DNA from: Clostridium sp. CAG:921
Lineage (GTDB): Bacteria; Bacillota; Clostridia; TANB77; CAG-465
Length of the DNA stretch: 5,921 nt
Reading direction: 5' to 3'
Assembly: GCA_000433135.1 (NCBI GenBank)
Contig: HF991943.1
Location: forward strand, 4,720 to 10,640
Position numbers and translations under genes: made by a program. Numbering within the stretch: the stretch's first letter is position 1; the number at the start of each line of letters is the position of its first letter. This document shows, piece after piece, positions 4,724 to 5,921 of this stretch. The notes beneath the pieces are model-generated. The model worked only from the letters and a program-made list of their open reading frames with translations, had not been told where the DNA came from and did not search any database.

Positions 4724-5581
4724 TTGAAAAGAAAAGAATACTTTAAATTAATACTTATATTTTTAATTTTTATAATGTCCATTAATCAAACATTATACGC
4801 AAGCTATAGAAATTCTACATTAGATTATATTACTAAGAGCTGGAAATTTTATTTTTTTATTGGATTTTTAATATTTATGATTTTTCTTGAGATAATAAAT
4901 AATTATTTAGATAAAAGACTAAAGCCACCAAAATTTACTGACAGTTCAAAGATTAACAACAAATATGGTTTAAATGACGATGAAAAAGACTATGATACTA
5001 CTAGTGAAAATATAGTAGAAACAATCAGATTTAATGATATAAAATTTAATGAAATTGACTTCTTATCCTTTGCAAAAGATTCTTTTATAAAATTACAAAA
5101 TGCTTGGACAAATAGAGATTGGAAAACAATTAGGCTTTTAGAAAATGACGTACTATTTAATAATCATAGAAAGTTGTTACAAGAATATGTTATTAAACAT
5201 CAAATTAACATGGTAGATGAAATAAATATAAGTTCTATAAAAATTATAGACTACCAAGTAAAAGATGACTTCGAATTTATAGATGTTAGCATCATTGCTA
5301 CATTAAAAGATTACATTATTGATGAATACACAAAAAATGTAATAAAAGGATATAAAGATACAAACTTAGTTATGAAATATATTCTTACATTTGCAAGAAA
5401 AAATGGTGTTAAAAGTAGCTACAACAATAGCTCAAATATTTTTGATATAACAAATTGTCCTTGTTGTGGTGCGCCTATTAGTATAACAGAGTCTGGTAAA
5501 TGTGAATACTGCTCAAATACTATAACAAATGGTGAATACGGATTTGTTATAGTAAATATTACTGGGAATAGAGTATATTAA
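4724..5581 (+). CDS. Membrane-anchored Tim44-like protein with C-terminal zinc ribbon (copy 2)
   Basis: Protein of 285 residues, a tandem paralogue of the preceding gene; about half of the residues in the Tim44-like domain are identical by eye. It has an N-terminal hydrophobic segment (about 8-24), a short outside loop of about 20 residues (ASYRNSTLDYITKSW) in place of the Ser/Gly-rich stretch, and a second membrane span (about 41-58). A charged, probably disordered linker (about 62-105) leads to the Tim44-like domain (about 110-230: FLSFAKDSF, NAWTNRDWK, LTFARKNGVK) and a zinc ribbon with Cys245, Cys248, Cys260 and Cys263 plus an extra Cys247. The TTG start at 4724 follows AGAGGTGAT and matches the start context of copy 1. 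It is probably made in the same membrane with the same orientation and could pair with copy 1 (inference). Function is unknown. Confidence 0.88.
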   Translation: MKRKEYFKLILIFLIFIMSINQTLYASYRNSTLDYITKSWKFYFFIGFLIFMIFLEIINNYLDKRLKPPKFTDSSKINNKYGLNDDEKDYDTTSENIVETIRFNDIKFNEIDFLSFAKDSFIKLQNAWTNRDWKTIRLLENDVLFNNHRKLLQEYVIKHQINMVDEINISSIKIIDYQVKDDFEFIDVSIIATLKDYIIDEYTKNVIKGYKDTNLVMKYILTFARKNGVKSSYNNSSNIFDITNCPCCGAPISITESGKCEYCSNTITNGEYGFVIVNITGNRVY

Positions 5582-5661
5582 ATTTTTTAAAATTTGCAAA
5601 AAATAAATATATAAAGTGTACAATTCTATTACAATTTTATATAGGACATTTTATATAAATT

Positions 5662-5704
5662 AAAGATCAACTATAACTTTATTTAAGTCACGGTTGATCT
5701 TTTT
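5662..5704. terminator. Terminator between the convergent Tim44-like and htrA-like genes
   Basis: AAAGATCAAC (5662-5671) pairs exactly with GTTGATCTTT (5693-5702). The inner part can extend to AACTT/AAGTT with a G-U pair and two mismatches. A T-rich run follows on the plus strand, serving the second Tim44-like gene. On the minus strand the stem is followed by a weaker CTTTAATTT run, so it may also end the htrA-like transcript. It lies 80 bp past the plus-strand stop; 5582-5661 holds only AT-rich sequence with a 10-bp direct repeat ATTTTATATA at 5634 and 5648. Confidence 0.78.
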
Positions 5705-5710
5705 ATTTTT

Positions 5711-5757
5711 ATTTTTAATTTTTATTTTAATTTTTAATTTTTATTTTAATTTTTAAT
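5711..5757. repeat. T-rich 19-bp tandem repeat, about 2.5 copies
   Basis: ATTTTTAATTTTTATTTTA occurs exactly at 5711-5729 and 5730-5748, and its first nine bases again at 5749-5757. It occupies the gap between two convergent genes, just after the hairpin. It is most simply read as slippage-derived sequence in an intergenic spacer; copy number probably varies between strains. Confidence 0.75.
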
Positions 5758-5798
5758 ATTTTTTATAACAACATATAATTAGTCACTCCATCAAGCTA

Positions 5799-5921
5799 TT
5801 AATTTGTAATACTTGAATTTTCAGTATCATCAGAGGCAAGTGTTACTTTTAGTTCCACTTCTTTTCCTGCTCTATTTATTTTTAAAGTAATAGTATCTAC
5901 AACCTTCTTTGAATTTTTTAT
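5799..5921 (-). CDS. C-terminal end of a probable HtrA/DegP-type serine protease (PDZ domain), partial
   Basis: Only the last 40 codons are in the window, ending in TAA at 5801-5799 with a second in-frame stop right after. The visible sequence has the pattern of the last strands of a PDZ domain in HtrA-family proteases: VVDTITLKINRAGKEVELKVTL, that is 'v...l.v.R.Gk...l.VtL', followed by a short acidic/Ser tail. HtrA proteases are membrane-anchored or secreted and degrade misfolded envelope proteins. The catalytic domain lies outside the window, so another PDZ protein (for example a site-2 or C-terminal processing protease) cannot be excluded. Some carry the PDZ domain elsewhere in the chain, so the HtrA type is favoured. 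Transcribed toward the Tim44-like genes. Confidence 0.65.
   Translation of the reverse strand: MKNSKKVVDTITLKINRAGKEVELKVTLASDDTENSSITN

Noticed and set aside
5711..5757. T-rich repeat as a replication origin or attachment site
   Set aside because: It has no DnaA-box-like words, no integrase gene nearby, and sits in a plain convergent spacer. Slippage-derived repeat is the simpler reading.

Overview
The window is very AT-rich. It has strong AGGTG-type ribosome binding sites, two TTG starts, and close matches to the sigma-A promoter consensus with 17-bp spacers. Together these point to a low-GC Firmicute, most likely a member of the Clostridia (a Clostridioides/Peptostreptococcaceae-type genome would fit). 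The species cannot be fixed from the sequence alone. There is no sign of an insertion sequence, tRNA, rRNA or CRISPR array.

Layout, left to right. (1) Positions 1-2026, minus strand: a nearly complete DNA topoisomerase III gene (topB), cut by the left edge and preceded by its own promoter. (2) Positions 2027-2359: an intergenic stretch with the topB promoter, a stem-loop that probably terminates the next operon, and an unexplained inverted repeat. (3) Positions 2360-3294, minus strand: a two-gene operon. The first gene encodes a zinc-ribbon protein with a CD225/dispanin (IFITM-like) membrane domain; the second encodes a DUF2752 membrane protein. A near-consensus promoter at 3318-3346 drives it. 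(4) Positions 3295-3690: a 396-bp divergent control region holding three sets of short repeats and two strong, outward-facing promoters. (5) Positions 3691-5581, plus strand: two tandem paralogues encoding membrane-anchored Tim44-like proteins with a C-terminal zinc ribbon. Both start with TTG and are separated by a terminator and a perfect 8-1-8 palindrome. (6) Positions 5582-5798: a bidirectional terminator-like hairpin and a T-rich 19-bp repeat. (7) Positions 5799-5921, minus strand: the last 40 codons of a gene whose product ends like the PDZ domain of an HtrA/DegP-type serine protease.

The centre of the window (2360-5581) is the interesting part. Four small membrane proteins are transcribed divergently from one control region, and three of them carry a treble-clef/ribbon-type CxxC...CxxC zinc site. 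None has an obvious enzymatic domain. The arrangement suggests a membrane-associated module, perhaps for envelope stress, membrane remodelling or protein handling at the membrane. That is inference from domain type and layout, and no function is demonstrated by the sequence. The flanking topB and htrA-like genes look like ordinary chromosomal neighbours.
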